Part shown: positions 35,390-43,782 of the stretch, in pieces
Layout of the letters: each line of letters opens with the position of its first letter
Position numbering within the stretch: the first letter of the stretch is position 1
Source of the DNA: Bacteroidia bacterium
Lineage (GTDB): Bacteria; Bacteroidota; Bacteroidia; J057
DNA: 60,284 nt
Assembly (NCBI GenBank): GCA_019695295.1
Contig: JAIBAH010000016.1
Coordinates: 1 to 60,284 of the forward strand
Reading direction: 5' to 3'
Notes under the pieces: generated by a model
Told to the model about the DNA's origin: nothing
The model's input: the letters and a program-made list of their open reading frames with translations, nothing else
Database searches by the model: none
Made by a program: the position numbers and the translations under genes

Positions 35390-36790
35390 TTAATGCTGCA
35401 TTACAATTTTTTCTTTTTTGGGAGTAGAGCCCAGCAGGATGATATTGTCTCTGTTTTCTGTGATATTTTTAGCCATATTACGGGTATCAATCACTTTTCT
35501 GGAGTGCTTAACGATAGCAGGAATGTCAAAGTCATCGTGGTCTGTAATCAATACCACTACGTCATAGGAAGCAATCATTTCCGGAGAGATGTCTTTGGTA
35601 TAATAAGTAGTTCCGGCAGCTTCGTATCCTTCTCCTTCCACCCAGGGGTCAGTAATATCAATATTGCGGATTCCATTTTCAATCAGGCGGATGATTACGG
35701 ATTCAGCAGGAGAATGTCTTAAATCTTTTACGTTTTTCTTAAAGGAAACCCCTACAATCAGCACTTTTGCCTGAGAAATAGAAATCGGAAGATTGGCAAT
35801 TTCTCTTACTACCAGATTAGCCACATGATAAGGCATCCCTTCGTTTACATTAGCGGCAAGTGTGATGAATTTTGTTTCGAAATCATACTCTCTTGCAAGC
35901 CAGGAAAGATAGTAAGGGTCGATTGGAATACAGTGCCCACCAACGCCGGGACCGGGTTGAAACTTAAGGTATCCGAAAGGTTTGGTACTTGCCGCTTCGA
36001 TTACTTCCCATACGTTGATATCGCCCATTCTCTCGCATAATAAAGCAAGTTCATTTACCAGAGCGATGTTTACACTACGGAAGATATTTTCGAGTAATTT
36101 TTCAAGCTCTGCTACTTTAGGATTATCGACCATATATACTTTTTCAATCACCTTGCTGTTGGCAAGTGCGGCCAGAATAGAGCTGTCAGAGTCAATTCCC
36201 CCTACTACAATCGGAGTATTTGCGGTATTGAACTGCTTATTGCCCGGATCCACGCGCTCAGGACTGAAAGCGATATAATAATCTGTACCGGCAGAAAGAC
36301 CGGATTTATTCAAAACCGGAATCAGGTAATCTTCTGTAGTTCCGGGGAAGGTTGTACTTTTAAGAATAATGAGTTGTCCTTTTTTGAGGATAGAAGACAC
36401 TCCCTCTCCTGCACTGATTACATAGGCTAAATCAGGGTCTTTATTGGCATTGAAAGGGGTGGGTACACAGATATAAATTACATCTGCGTCAGCAAGTACA
36501 TCATATTCAGCGGATGAAATAAACATTCCGCTATGAATTACTTCAGCAACTTCAGCATCACTTAAGTCTTCGATGTAGTTTTTTCCTTTCTGAAGGGATT
36601 CAATTTTCCAGCGGGAAGGGTCAACACCGATGGTTTTGTAACCCATTTTGGCGAATTCCAATGCAATCGGCATTCCGACATACCCCAGGCCAGCAACTCC
36701 GATAACGGCAGTTTTATTCTCTAATTTTTTTGCTAAAACATCAGCGTTTCCGCCTAAGTTATCCAATAATGAAGGATTAAATAATCTCAT
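35390..36790 (-). CDS. UDP-N-acetylglucosamine/mannosamine 6-dehydrogenase family (WbpA/WecC-like)
   Basis: 466 residues. The NAD-binding Rossmann motif is VAGLGYVGMPIALEF (about 32-46), with KSTTFPGTTE and AFSPERVDPG in the middle. The catalytic Cys is at about 287 in GPGVGGHCIPIDPYYL, and the C-terminal domain has GVSFKKNVKDLRHSPA. It oxidises the C6 hydroxyl of a UDP-N-acetylhexosamine to the uronic acid for surface polysaccharide. The HCIPIDPYY form points to the WbpA/WecC group rather than UDP-glucose dehydrogenase, but the sugar is not settled by sequence alone. No polysaccharide cluster surrounds it. TAATTTTG at 36817-36824 is a likely -7 box. Confidence 0.9.
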   Translation of the reverse strand: MRLFNPSLLDNLGGNADVLAKKLENKTAVIGVAGLGYVGMPIALEFAKMGYKTIGVDPSRWKIESLQKGKNYIEDLSDAEVAEVIHSGMFISSAEYDVLADADVIYICVPTPFNANKDPDLAYVISAGEGVSSILKKGQLIILKSTTFPGTTEDYLIPVLNKSGLSAGTDYYIAFSPERVDPGNKQFNTANTPIVVGGIDSDSSILAALANSKVIEKVYMVDNPKVAELEKLLENIFRSVNIALVNELALLCERMGDINVWEVIEAASTKPFGYLKFQPGPGVGGHCIPIDPYYLSWLAREYDFETKFITLAANVNEGMPYHVANLVVREIANLPISISQAKVLIVGVSFKKNVKDLRHSPAESVIIRLIENGIRNIDITDPWVEGEGYEAAGTTYYTKDISPEMIASYDVVVLITDHDDFDIPAIVKHSRKVIDTRNMAKNITENRDNIILLGSTPKKEKIVMQH

Positions 36791-36854
36791 AATTCGTTAT
36801 TTTTAAAATGACGGTGCAAAATTAGTGTTTTATAAGATAAAATAAAAAAAATAA

Positions 36855-38096
36855 CTAAAATTTTATCGTTAATAATGTTAAATCATCCACAAGTTCAGCG
36901 TTGTTTGCAAAAGTAGTGAATTGATTAATGAACGACTGAGAGATAGATTTGGCATTCTGATTTCTTACGTCCCACAAATGGGTTTCTATCCTTTTTTCGC
37001 CGAAGCTTTCCCCGCTCTGATTGGTTTGGTCGCTCAGACCGTCGGTGTATAAAAACAAAAGGTCTCCTGCCTCATAACTCAATACGGTCTCTTCCGGAGG
37101 ATTCAGTTCATTGAATGCACCTAAGAAAACACAATGACTTTCAAGATACGCTATTTTATCTTTATGAATAAATAACGGATAATTATGTCCGGCGTTGATA
37201 TAATGAATTTTGCGGGCGGAGAAATCTATTTTCGCAAGAAAAAGCGTAACAAATTTTTCTCCTTTTGTCATTTCAAACAGATTCTGATTGAGTTCTGTAA
37301 TAATCAAAGGGAGGTAATCGTACTGCGCACATAATGCGCGAAGATTGGCCTGTAGATTGGACATCAGCAGGGCAGCGCTCATTCCTTTTCCTGATACATC
37401 TGCAATACACACAAAACTCGTATTTTTACCTCGCTTGAGAATATCGAAGTAATCTCCCCCTACTCCATGATATGCCAGATTTTGGGCAAAAACATCAAAC
37501 TCAGTAAATTTGGTAAAATCCGAAATCAAAAACTGCTTCTGAATCGTTTCGGCTACTTCCAGTTCTTTTTTGATTGCTTCCTGCCGGAATCTTTCCCGGA
37601 TAAGCTGACGATTATGGAGGGCTGAATATAAAATGTGTCCTACAGTTTCGATAAAAATAATATCGTTCTGAAGCTCTTCTTCCGAATCAGCAAACTCTGC
37701 CAGAAGAAAGCAGGCTTTGGTAAGTCCTCTTATTTTGACCGGAATGACGTATTCTACCCCTAATCCGGCAAGATAGGGGGAATTCTCTTCGGATAACTGG
37801 GCGGGAATACTTACAGAAGCAAGTTTTGCCGAATATTCAGAGGGCAGTGATTCAAACCCATGACAAATCCCTTCTATCCACTCCCCTTCCATTTCATAAT
37901 AAAAGGATTGCTTATTAATCCCTAACTGAACCTTCAGGGCATTTCTTACCAGAATACAAATCTGAATCGTTTTCAAATCAGGGTTATATACTGAGCGTAT
38001 CAAATCCAGCAAGGTGTCTGCCTCCAAACGCTTGAGCTCAAGCAGTTTTTGAGGGTCTGTAGTATGATAAGGATTATAGTGCGTTTTTTTATCCAT
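36855..38096 (-). CDS. SpoIIE/PP2C-type serine phosphatase with N-terminal GAF-like sensor
   Basis: 413 residues. The N-terminal 170 residues resemble a GAF-like domain, and a short helix linker (ELEVAETIQKQFL) starts the phosphatase. The SpoIIE domain has GVGGDYFDIL, VCIADVSGKGMSAALLMS, INAGHNYPLF, GDLLFLYTDGLSDQ and DDLTLLTIKF, carrying the metal-binding Asp residues. Such proteins (RsbU type) dephosphorylate anti-sigma antagonist proteins. No anti-sigma factor or STAS antagonist is next to it; the only STAS domain in the window is on SulP, 18 kb away. It follows the permease gene by 9 bases and is probably co-transcribed with it. Confidence 0.92.
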   Translation of the reverse strand: MDKKTHYNPYHTTDPQKLLELKRLEADTLLDLIRSVYNPDLKTIQICILVRNALKVQLGINKQSFYYEMEGEWIEGICHGFESLPSEYSAKLASVSIPAQLSEENSPYLAGLGVEYVIPVKIRGLTKACFLLAEFADSEEELQNDIIFIETVGHILYSALHNRQLIRERFRQEAIKKELEVAETIQKQFLISDFTKFTEFDVFAQNLAYHGVGGDYFDILKRGKNTSFVCIADVSGKGMSAALLMSNLQANLRALCAQYDYLPLIITELNQNLFEMTKGEKFVTLFLAKIDFSARKIHYINAGHNYPLFIHKDKIAYLESHCVFLGAFNELNPPEETVLSYEAGDLLFLYTDGLSDQTNQSGESFGEKRIETHLWDVRNQNAKSISQSFINQFTTFANNAELVDDLTLLTIKF

Positions 38097-38105
38097 TTTT
38101 TTATA

Positions 38106-39167
38106 TTACTTTTCCAGTGCAAAGGTATCTCTTAAACCGTTACCAATCAAGTGGATTGAGATAACCAGTAAAATTAATGCTATTCCGGGTATCAAAGCGA
38201 GGCTTCTGCCATTTTCCATCACCAGATAGGGATAGCCTTCGAATACCATTCTGCCCCATGAGGGCACTTCAAGGCCTACTCCTAACCCCAGAAAACTCAG
38301 GCCTGACTCTACCAGAATTGCGGAGCCAAAATTCGAAACACCCATAATAATCAGCGGACTGACAATATTGGGTAAAATATGGCGAAACATCACCCGGATC
38401 TGCCCTAATCCCAAAGCGTTTGTGGCTTCTATATACAGGAGGTTCCGGATTCCCATGACCTGCCCTCTCACCATCCTTGCAATATCGACCCAGTTGGAGA
38501 GACCTATTGCGAGCATCAGTTGCCAGAATCCCATTCCCATCACAAAACCCAGTACAATGGCCAGTAATAAAGTGGGTATAGCCCAGACTACCGCAATAAA
38601 AGCCATCAGGATTCTGTCTGTTAACCCGCCGAAAAATCCGGCTGTCAGTCCGATTACAAGACCGGTAAACACACTCAGCAGCGTAGCTAAAAGCCCTACG
38701 CTGATACTGACTCTTGCCCCGAGTACAAGGCGGCTCCAGACATCTCTTCCGAAAGTATCCGAACCCAGCAGAAATTGTTTTTGCTGAACGGAAAAACTAC
38801 GGGAAGCAGGGAGATACATTTGTAGTTTCTGACCTGAATACAGGGTAGCATACAAAGTGTCATTTCTATATAATGTTTCTTTATTCAAAAGCGGAATTTC
38901 CGTATCTTCCTGAGGCTTACCCGACCAGAGTTTCTGAACCCATCCGGTATTATCCGTGCTTTTTTCGGGTTTTATCCTTAGAAAAAAAAGGGAAGTAAAA
39001 GGCGGTTTTTTGGCTACGGAGAGATACTGCGTTCCGGCATTGGGGCTTGAATCTGTGATGATAAAATAGGCAAAAAATGCCGCCAGAATCCAGACCAGAA
39101 AATAAATCAGGCCTGCTACAGCCGGATAATTTCTGAAAAAATATTGCACTTTTCTGGTTTCTGACAT
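38106..39167 (-). CDS. ABC transporter permease, DppC/OppC family
   Basis: 353 residues. One N-terminal helix (about 14-36) is followed by a long periplasmic segment (about 40-125) and then five helices. The conserved LLGSDTFGRDVWSRLVLGARVSISVG precedes the helices. The ATPase-contacting loop is EATNALGLGQIRVMFRHILPN. The family imports di- or oligopeptides or nickel through the inner membrane. It stands without its partner permease, binding protein or ATPases, a dispersed arrangement that is usual for these genes in Bacteroidota. The phosphatase gene follows 9 bases downstream. A -7 box TATCTTTG lies at 39196-39203. Confidence 0.9.
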   Translation of the reverse strand: MSETRKVQYFFRNYPAVAGLIYFLVWILAAFFAYFIITDSSPNAGTQYLSVAKKPPFTSLFFLRIKPEKSTDNTGWVQKLWSGKPQEDTEIPLLNKETLYRNDTLYATLYSGQKLQMYLPASRSFSVQQKQFLLGSDTFGRDVWSRLVLGARVSISVGLLATLLSVFTGLVIGLTAGFFGGLTDRILMAFIAVVWAIPTLLLAIVLGFVMGMGFWQLMLAIGLSNWVDIARMVRGQVMGIRNLLYIEATNALGLGQIRVMFRHILPNIVSPLIIMGVSNFGSAILVESGLSFLGLGVGLEVPSWGRMVFEGYPYLVMENGRSLALIPGIALILLVISIHLIGNGLRDTFALEK

Positions 39168-39309
39168 TATTATAATAATACACTTTTTTGAGGCACAAAG
39201 ATAATGATTTTTACAGAAAAATCAGGGAAAGAGGAGTCTTTGTTTTTTATCCTTGTATTTTTATGGATTCCTGTACTCAAATACCCGAAAAGTGCTTTTT
39301 CTGACTAAA

Positions 39310-40110
39310 TTATTTTTCCTCCATTGTACGAAAAGCCTTGTCAAGCTCTTGCTGATATAACGGTTTGGTATTGCAGTCCTTATGATTGACTCCCTCCAGG
39401 GTAACGAGATGTACTCTTTCGCCCAGCAACTGTTTGTATTTAATTGCATGTCCATAAGGCACTACCGTGTCCCAGGTTCCGTGAAAAATCCAGACAGGGC
39501 AGGAGGTTTGCTGTATGTATAAATCATTTCTGAAGTTAAATTTATACCGGAAAAGCGAAGAAAGTCCCGGATAATACGACTCAAATAAAGCAGAGATACT
39601 AAAAAATGGCGTTTCCAGAATGAGTAAAGGAGGTTGTTTCCGGGAAGCAGTATAAACCGCAAATGCAGAGCCGATAGAACGCCCGTACAGAATCAGTTTT
39701 TCGGTATTGGTCTCTTTCGCAACAAAGTCATAGACCTGAAGTGCATCCTCCAGCATTTTTTTCTCATTCTTTTCTCCCTTACTTTTTCCAAATCCTCTGT
39801 AATCGGGAACTACAATATTGTACCCTCTTCGGGTAAAATCCTTATGAATCTGTCCCCACCGAATGAGATTATCTGCATTTCCATGAAAATAAAGCACTGT
39901 TCCTTTGGGTTCGGGGACTTTAAACCACAGCAAATTAATCATGCCTTTTCCGGGAACTTCCAGAAAATGTTCTTCAAAGGGAGTCTCAAACTGAAAACGA
40001 TAATTTTGACTGAGTTTTTTGGGTAAAAAGATAAAATACTCCATCCAGTAACGGGTACAGCAGAGGCCAATTCCATATAAAACCAGAAGTATAGATAAAA
40101 TATAAATCAC
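39310..40110 (-). CDS. Membrane-anchored alpha/beta hydrolase (ABHD13/ABHD17-like)
   Basis: 266 residues from a GTG at 40110. The frame opens further up at another GTG (40173) but the extra 21 residues are not family-like, so the start is uncertain. An N-terminal helix (VIYILSILLVLYGIGL) anchors it. The hydrolase core shows YFHGNADN (oxyanion), PDYRGFGKSKG, the nucleophile Ser in LYGRSIGSAFA, Asp in FHGTWDTVVP and His in GVNHKDC. The substrate is unknown; relatives act as esterases, lipases or thioesterases. There is no ATG before residue 23, so an alternative start is certain. Confidence 0.85.
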   Translation of the reverse strand: MIYILSILLVLYGIGLCCTRYWMEYFIFLPKKLSQNYRFQFETPFEEHFLEVPGKGMINLLWFKVPEPKGTVLYFHGNADNLIRWGQIHKDFTRRGYNIVVPDYRGFGKSKGEKNEKKMLEDALQVYDFVAKETNTEKLILYGRSIGSAFAVYTASRKQPPLLILETPFFSISALFESYYPGLSSLFRYKFNFRNDLYIQQTSCPVWIFHGTWDTVVPYGHAIKYKQLLGERVHLVTLEGVNHKDCNTKPLYQQELDKAFRTMEEK

Positions 40111-40235
40111 TGTATCGTTGTTTGAAAAGGCAATATTACACGGATATAAAAGACCATTTTCAAAAAAAATCACAATCAGAGCGAAACTACATAATTGTGT
40201 TTAGATTGAAACCTTTTTAAGGCAAAAATCTGAAC

Positions 40236-40275
40236 CAAAAATAAAGTCGGACAGCATTGAAGTGCTATCCGACTT
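40236..40275 (-). terminator. Terminator of the bacilliredoxin gene
   Basis: A stem of about 14 positions (40243-40256 with 40262-40275), best paired on the minus strand, followed there by ATTTTT. It lies 27 bases past the stop of the bacilliredoxin gene. Confidence 0.8.
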
Positions 40276-40301
40276 TGAAGCGAATCATGAGGATTCAGGA
40301 A

Positions 40302-40718
40302 TTAGTTACAGAACTCATCAAAAGCGGCTTTAAGATTGGCGGCAATCATCTGGGCAGAACGGCCTTCGATATGACGACGCTCAATCATATGTACTAATTT
40401 TCCATCCTTAAACAAAGCAATTGCAGGAGAGGAAGGAGGATAAGGAAGCAGATATTCTCTGGCTTTTTTTACGGCGTCAGCCTCCATGCCAGCAAATACA
40501 GTAACTAATTTTTCCGGTTTTACTTCGTGCTCCAGTGACAGTACTACACCCGGACGCGCTGTACCTGCAGCACATCCGCACACAGAGTTGATCATGAGCA
40601 ATACAGTTCCTTTCTCATCGGAAAAAACAGTATCAACTGCGGAAGAATCTTTTAACTCCTGAAAACCTGCATTTACCAATTCGGTACGCATAGGGGCAAC
40701 TAATTGTTCGGGATACAT
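40302..40718 (-). CDS. BrxA/BrxB family bacilliredoxin
   Basis: 138 residues, the usual length. It opens MYPEQLVAPMRTELV and has the active-site VCGCAAGTARPGV with Cys47 and Cys49, followed by GMEADAVKKARE and YPPSSPAIALFKDG. The family removes bacillithiol from proteins that have been S-bacillithiolated under oxidative or hypochlorite stress. Its presence suggests the host makes bacillithiol, as many Bacteroidota do. It is a single-gene unit ended by a strong terminator. Confidence 0.95.
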   Translation of the reverse strand: MYPEQLVAPMRTELVNAGFQELKDSSAVDTVFSDEKGTVLLMINSVCGCAAGTARPGVVLSLEHEVKPEKLVTVFAGMEADAVKKAREYLLPYPPSSPAIALFKDGKLVHMIERRHIEGRSAQMIAANLKAAFDEFCN

Positions 40719-40822
40719 AATATTTATTAATTAGATGAACGTAGAATATTTTTCCGTTTTAACATCAAATGGGGTCATTTTGTTTAAAATTAAATACTTT
40801 ATGACATCCTCTGCCCTGAAAA

Positions 40823-42751
40823 TCAGAACATTGGTATCTGATAGGCTCTGCCATCAATCTTATCATAATAATTCAGGAAAGACTGATTGGATACCCTGTT
40901 TCCGCCGGGTGTAGGATAATTGCCGGAGAAGTACCAGTCTCCGGTATGATTCGGAATAGACATTGGCAGATTGCTCAGGGGCTGATACACAATTTGCACC
41001 GGAACCGGAAAGCCTTTGGGCTTCAGAATCTGAGCAATTTTATCCGAAATTTCTTCTTCAGAGAAAGGCGCATAAATATCCTGTACTACATTTCTGGTGT
41101 GTAAGAGATTATTCGCCTTGAGTTCCCGGATAGTATCATAGGTTTGATGAATCAGGGAATGCATATTCCTTTCATAAATCAAATCAATTGCAGCATTGAA
41201 AGCAATCAGTTTATCTATACGCGACATATCAATCCCGTAGCAGTCGGGATAGCGAATCTGAGGAGCAGACGAAACGATGATAATTTTTTTGGGATTCAGC
41301 CTTGCGAGCATTTTCAAAATACTTTCATTCAGGGTTGTACCTCTTACAATTGAATCATCTATACAGACAAGGTTATCAATCCCCGGCCTGAGAATTCCGG
41401 GGGTCGTGTCATATACCATGGAAACGAGATCGCTGCGGGAATCATCGGTAGCAATAAAAGTACGCATTTTTACATCTTTTATCACTGCTCTTTCCACTCT
41501 TGGCTTCTTATGGATTAATTCAGAAAGTGCTTCCAAAGACATCTCACTTCCCATAGACCTGATTTTTTGCACCTTATGGTCGTCCATAAATTGCTGCAGG
41601 CCTTCGATGAGCCCCTGAAAAGCAATTTCAGCGGTATTGGGGATAAAACTGAAAACGGTATTATCGACATCGTAATCTATGGCTTTCAGGACATTGGGGA
41701 CTACGTGTCTTCCTAAATCCTTGCGTTCAGTATAAATATCTTTGTCTGTGCCTCTCGAAAAATAAATTCTTTCAAAGGAACAGCTTCTCTTTTCTCTCGC
41801 TTCGGTAAAAGGCTGAATTTTTATTTCATTGGAAAGTGCTTTTACGGATAAAATATGCGCCGGCGGCAGCTCGCTGATTTCTTCCGGCTGAAGTCCGAAT
41901 ACTGTAGAAATTGCGGCTCTCTCGGATGCTGCCACCAGAAATTCTTCATTATAATAATAAAAACAGGGGCGGATTCCGTTAGGGTCTCTTGCTATAAAAG
42001 CGTCTCCGTTTCCAACAATTCCTCCCATGACATACCCTCCGTCCCAGGCCTTTGCAGAGCTTGAAAATATTTTTCGGATATCGAGATTTTCACTGATTTT
42101 GAATGCGATTTCGAGGTCGGTATCCTCAGGATATTTTTCTTTCAGCTGCGTATATAATTCTTTGTTTTCCTCATCCAGAAAGTGACCGATTTTTTCGAGC
42201 ACGGTTTCGGTATCGGTAGAATGTCTGGGGTGCTGACCTAATTCGAGGAGCTTTGCAATTAACTCATCCACATTGGTCATATTAAAATTGCCGGCGAGTA
42301 AGAGGCTGCGGTTTCTCCAGTTGCTTATCCGGCTTACCGGGTGACATGCGTCTATGCTGTTGGAGCTGTGAGTGCCGTAGCGGAGGTGCCCCAGATACAC
42401 ATCTGCCGCAAATTCATAATGTTCATTCAGGAATTCCGGATTATTATTGTCCTCTTTTGGAAATTTTAACCTTAACTCCTTTCTTCTTGATTCTATTTTT
42501 TTAAAAAGATTGTTCAGCGGAGGAGATTCTATTTCTCTTGCCCGGGCATGATAGCGGACACCAGGAGGAACATTCAGCTTTACACAACCCAATCCTGCTC
42601 CATCTTGTCCCCTGTTTCGCATTTTCTCCAGCAGAATATACATTTTACTTAGCCCCCAAAGCGAATTCCCATATTTCACCTGATAATATTTCATAGGTTT
42701 TAGTAACCGGATTAAACCGATACCACATTCATGTTTGATTTGCTCGCTCAT
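40823..42751 (-). CDS. purF: Amidophosphoribosyltransferase, long Bacteroidota form
   Basis: 642 residues from the ATG at 42751; the frame runs 44 codons further upstream but without family residues. The nucleophile Cys9 in KHECGIGLI would be exposed by removal of an 8-residue propeptide. The glutaminase domain has GLGCVKLN, YLGHLRYGTH and the LAGNFNMTNVDEL stretch. The phosphoribosyl site is VCIDDSIVRGTT. It is the first committed enzyme of purine synthesis, forming phosphoribosylamine. At about 640 residues it is longer than the 470-500-residue typical PurF, with extra sequence in the first domain and a C-terminal tail. A -7 box TACCTTTG lies at 42785-42792. Confidence 0.93.
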   Translation of the reverse strand: MSEQIKHECGIGLIRLLKPMKYYQVKYGNSLWGLSKMYILLEKMRNRGQDGAGLGCVKLNVPPGVRYHARAREIESPPLNNLFKKIESRRKELRLKFPKEDNNNPEFLNEHYEFAADVYLGHLRYGTHSSNSIDACHPVSRISNWRNRSLLLAGNFNMTNVDELIAKLLELGQHPRHSTDTETVLEKIGHFLDEENKELYTQLKEKYPEDTDLEIAFKISENLDIRKIFSSSAKAWDGGYVMGGIVGNGDAFIARDPNGIRPCFYYYNEEFLVAASERAAISTVFGLQPEEISELPPAHILSVKALSNEIKIQPFTEAREKRSCSFERIYFSRGTDKDIYTERKDLGRHVVPNVLKAIDYDVDNTVFSFIPNTAEIAFQGLIEGLQQFMDDHKVQKIRSMGSEMSLEALSELIHKKPRVERAVIKDVKMRTFIATDDSRSDLVSMVYDTTPGILRPGIDNLVCIDDSIVRGTTLNESILKMLARLNPKKIIIVSSAPQIRYPDCYGIDMSRIDKLIAFNAAIDLIYERNMHSLIHQTYDTIRELKANNLLHTRNVVQDIYAPFSEEEISDKIAQILKPKGFPVPVQIVYQPLSNLPMSIPNHTGDWYFSGNYPTPGGNRVSNQSFLNYYDKIDGRAYQIPMF

Positions 42752-42873
42752 GCTTTTTGTAATTAAGGATTTTTTTTTCCGGCACAAAGGTAAATATAAA
42801 ACAGGATTTAATAATATTAATTTAATTTTAATTTTCGTATTATTTTCCCTGTGTACTTCCTCTTTCTTTCTGT

Positions 42874-42915
42874 AAAAAAACACTCTCCTTTCGGGGTGTC
42901 CAAAAGGAGAGTGTT
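42874..42915 (-). terminator. Terminator of the OmpA-family gene
   Basis: A perfect 13-base-pair stem (42879-42891 with 42903-42915) with an 11-base loop, followed by seven T's on the minus strand. It lies 26 bases beyond the stop at 42941. Confidence 0.9.
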
Positions 42916-42940
42916 CAAAATTAAGAGAAACAGCAATAAA

Positions 42941-43681
42941 TTACTTTAACGCTGCAGGTACATCAATTTCCTCCACAATATTCAGGATATTGTTTCCCTC
43001 TTTCACAACCAGTTCTACCCTGCGGTTAAACTGACGTCCCTGAGGAAGGTCTTTGTCTCCCACTTCATTTTTTGCAATCGGCTGTACTTCTCCATGATAA
43101 AATCCGGAAATCCGGTCTTTGGAAATTCCTTTTTTCAGAAGATAATTCATTGCAGCGTCTTTTCTGCGGTTTGCAAGGTTTTCATTATAGGTATCGCTTC
43201 CTTTTGCGTCGGTATGCGCATGTACCTCAACCACATAGGAAGGATTCTCTTTCATAATTTTGGCGAGCAGATTCAACTGACTAATCCCTTCCGGTTTCAG
43301 ATTTGCTTTATCAAAGTCAAAAAATAGGTTTCTGATTTTACGCAAATCTTCCGAAATGGATACAGGAGGGGTATATCCGTAGCAACAACCGCTTGCTTTC
43401 TCCGCAATATCCTCTACCCTTGCATGATTAAAGCCCAGACTGACCGCTTTTGCCTTAGCCTCTTCAGCAGATTCTCTGGTCTGGAATCCGGTAAGATAGT
43501 AGTTGTACATCTGACCGTGGCTGAATTTTTCTGCTACCATCAGCCCGTTAAAGTGGCTTACAGGTACTTTTTGGTTATATCCCGCAACAAATACTTCATA
43601 TTTAGCATTCTGTGCAAAGGAACGAACACATAACAAAGAAAAGATTAATGTAAGTGAGTGAATGAATAATTTTTTTGTCAT
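42941..43681 (-). CDS. OmpA-family outer-membrane lipid-free protein with peptidoglycan-binding domain
   Basis: 246 residues from the ATG at 43681, giving a signal peptide ending RSFAQ. A linker region (about 25-120) has two short repeats and CCYGY. The OmpA domain (about 128-240) has FFDFDKANLKPEGISQL, VVEVHAHTDAKGSDTYNENLANRRKDAA and NRRVELVV, which bind diaminopimelate in peptidoglycan. The N-terminal 100 residues contain a SPOR-like segment (YYLTGFQTRESAEEAKAKA). It ties the outer membrane to the cell wall. It is a single unit with its own terminator; the frame continues to 43807 but those codons overlap ispG. Confidence 0.88.
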   Translation of the reverse strand: MTKKLFIHSLTLIFSLLCVRSFAQNAKYEVFVAGYNQKVPVSHFNGLMVAEKFSHGQMYNYYLTGFQTRESAEEAKAKAVSLGFNHARVEDIAEKASGCCYGYTPPVSISEDLRKIRNLFFDFDKANLKPEGISQLNLLAKIMKENPSYVVEVHAHTDAKGSDTYNENLANRRKDAAMNYLLKKGISKDRISGFYHGEVQPIAKNEVGDKDLPQGRQFNRRVELVVKEGNNILNIVEEIDVPAALK

Positions 43682-43782
43682 ACGAATTTCAATTGGTAAA
43701 TTAATAAAAAGAATAAAAACGCTGCAATTTATAAAAATTTCATTCACTCCAAATAAAAAACACAAAAAATCGAGAAAAATTA

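Noticed and set aside
42752-42883. Upstream extension of PurF by 44 codons
   Set aside because: The extension has no family residues and would place the nucleophile Cys far from the N-terminus.
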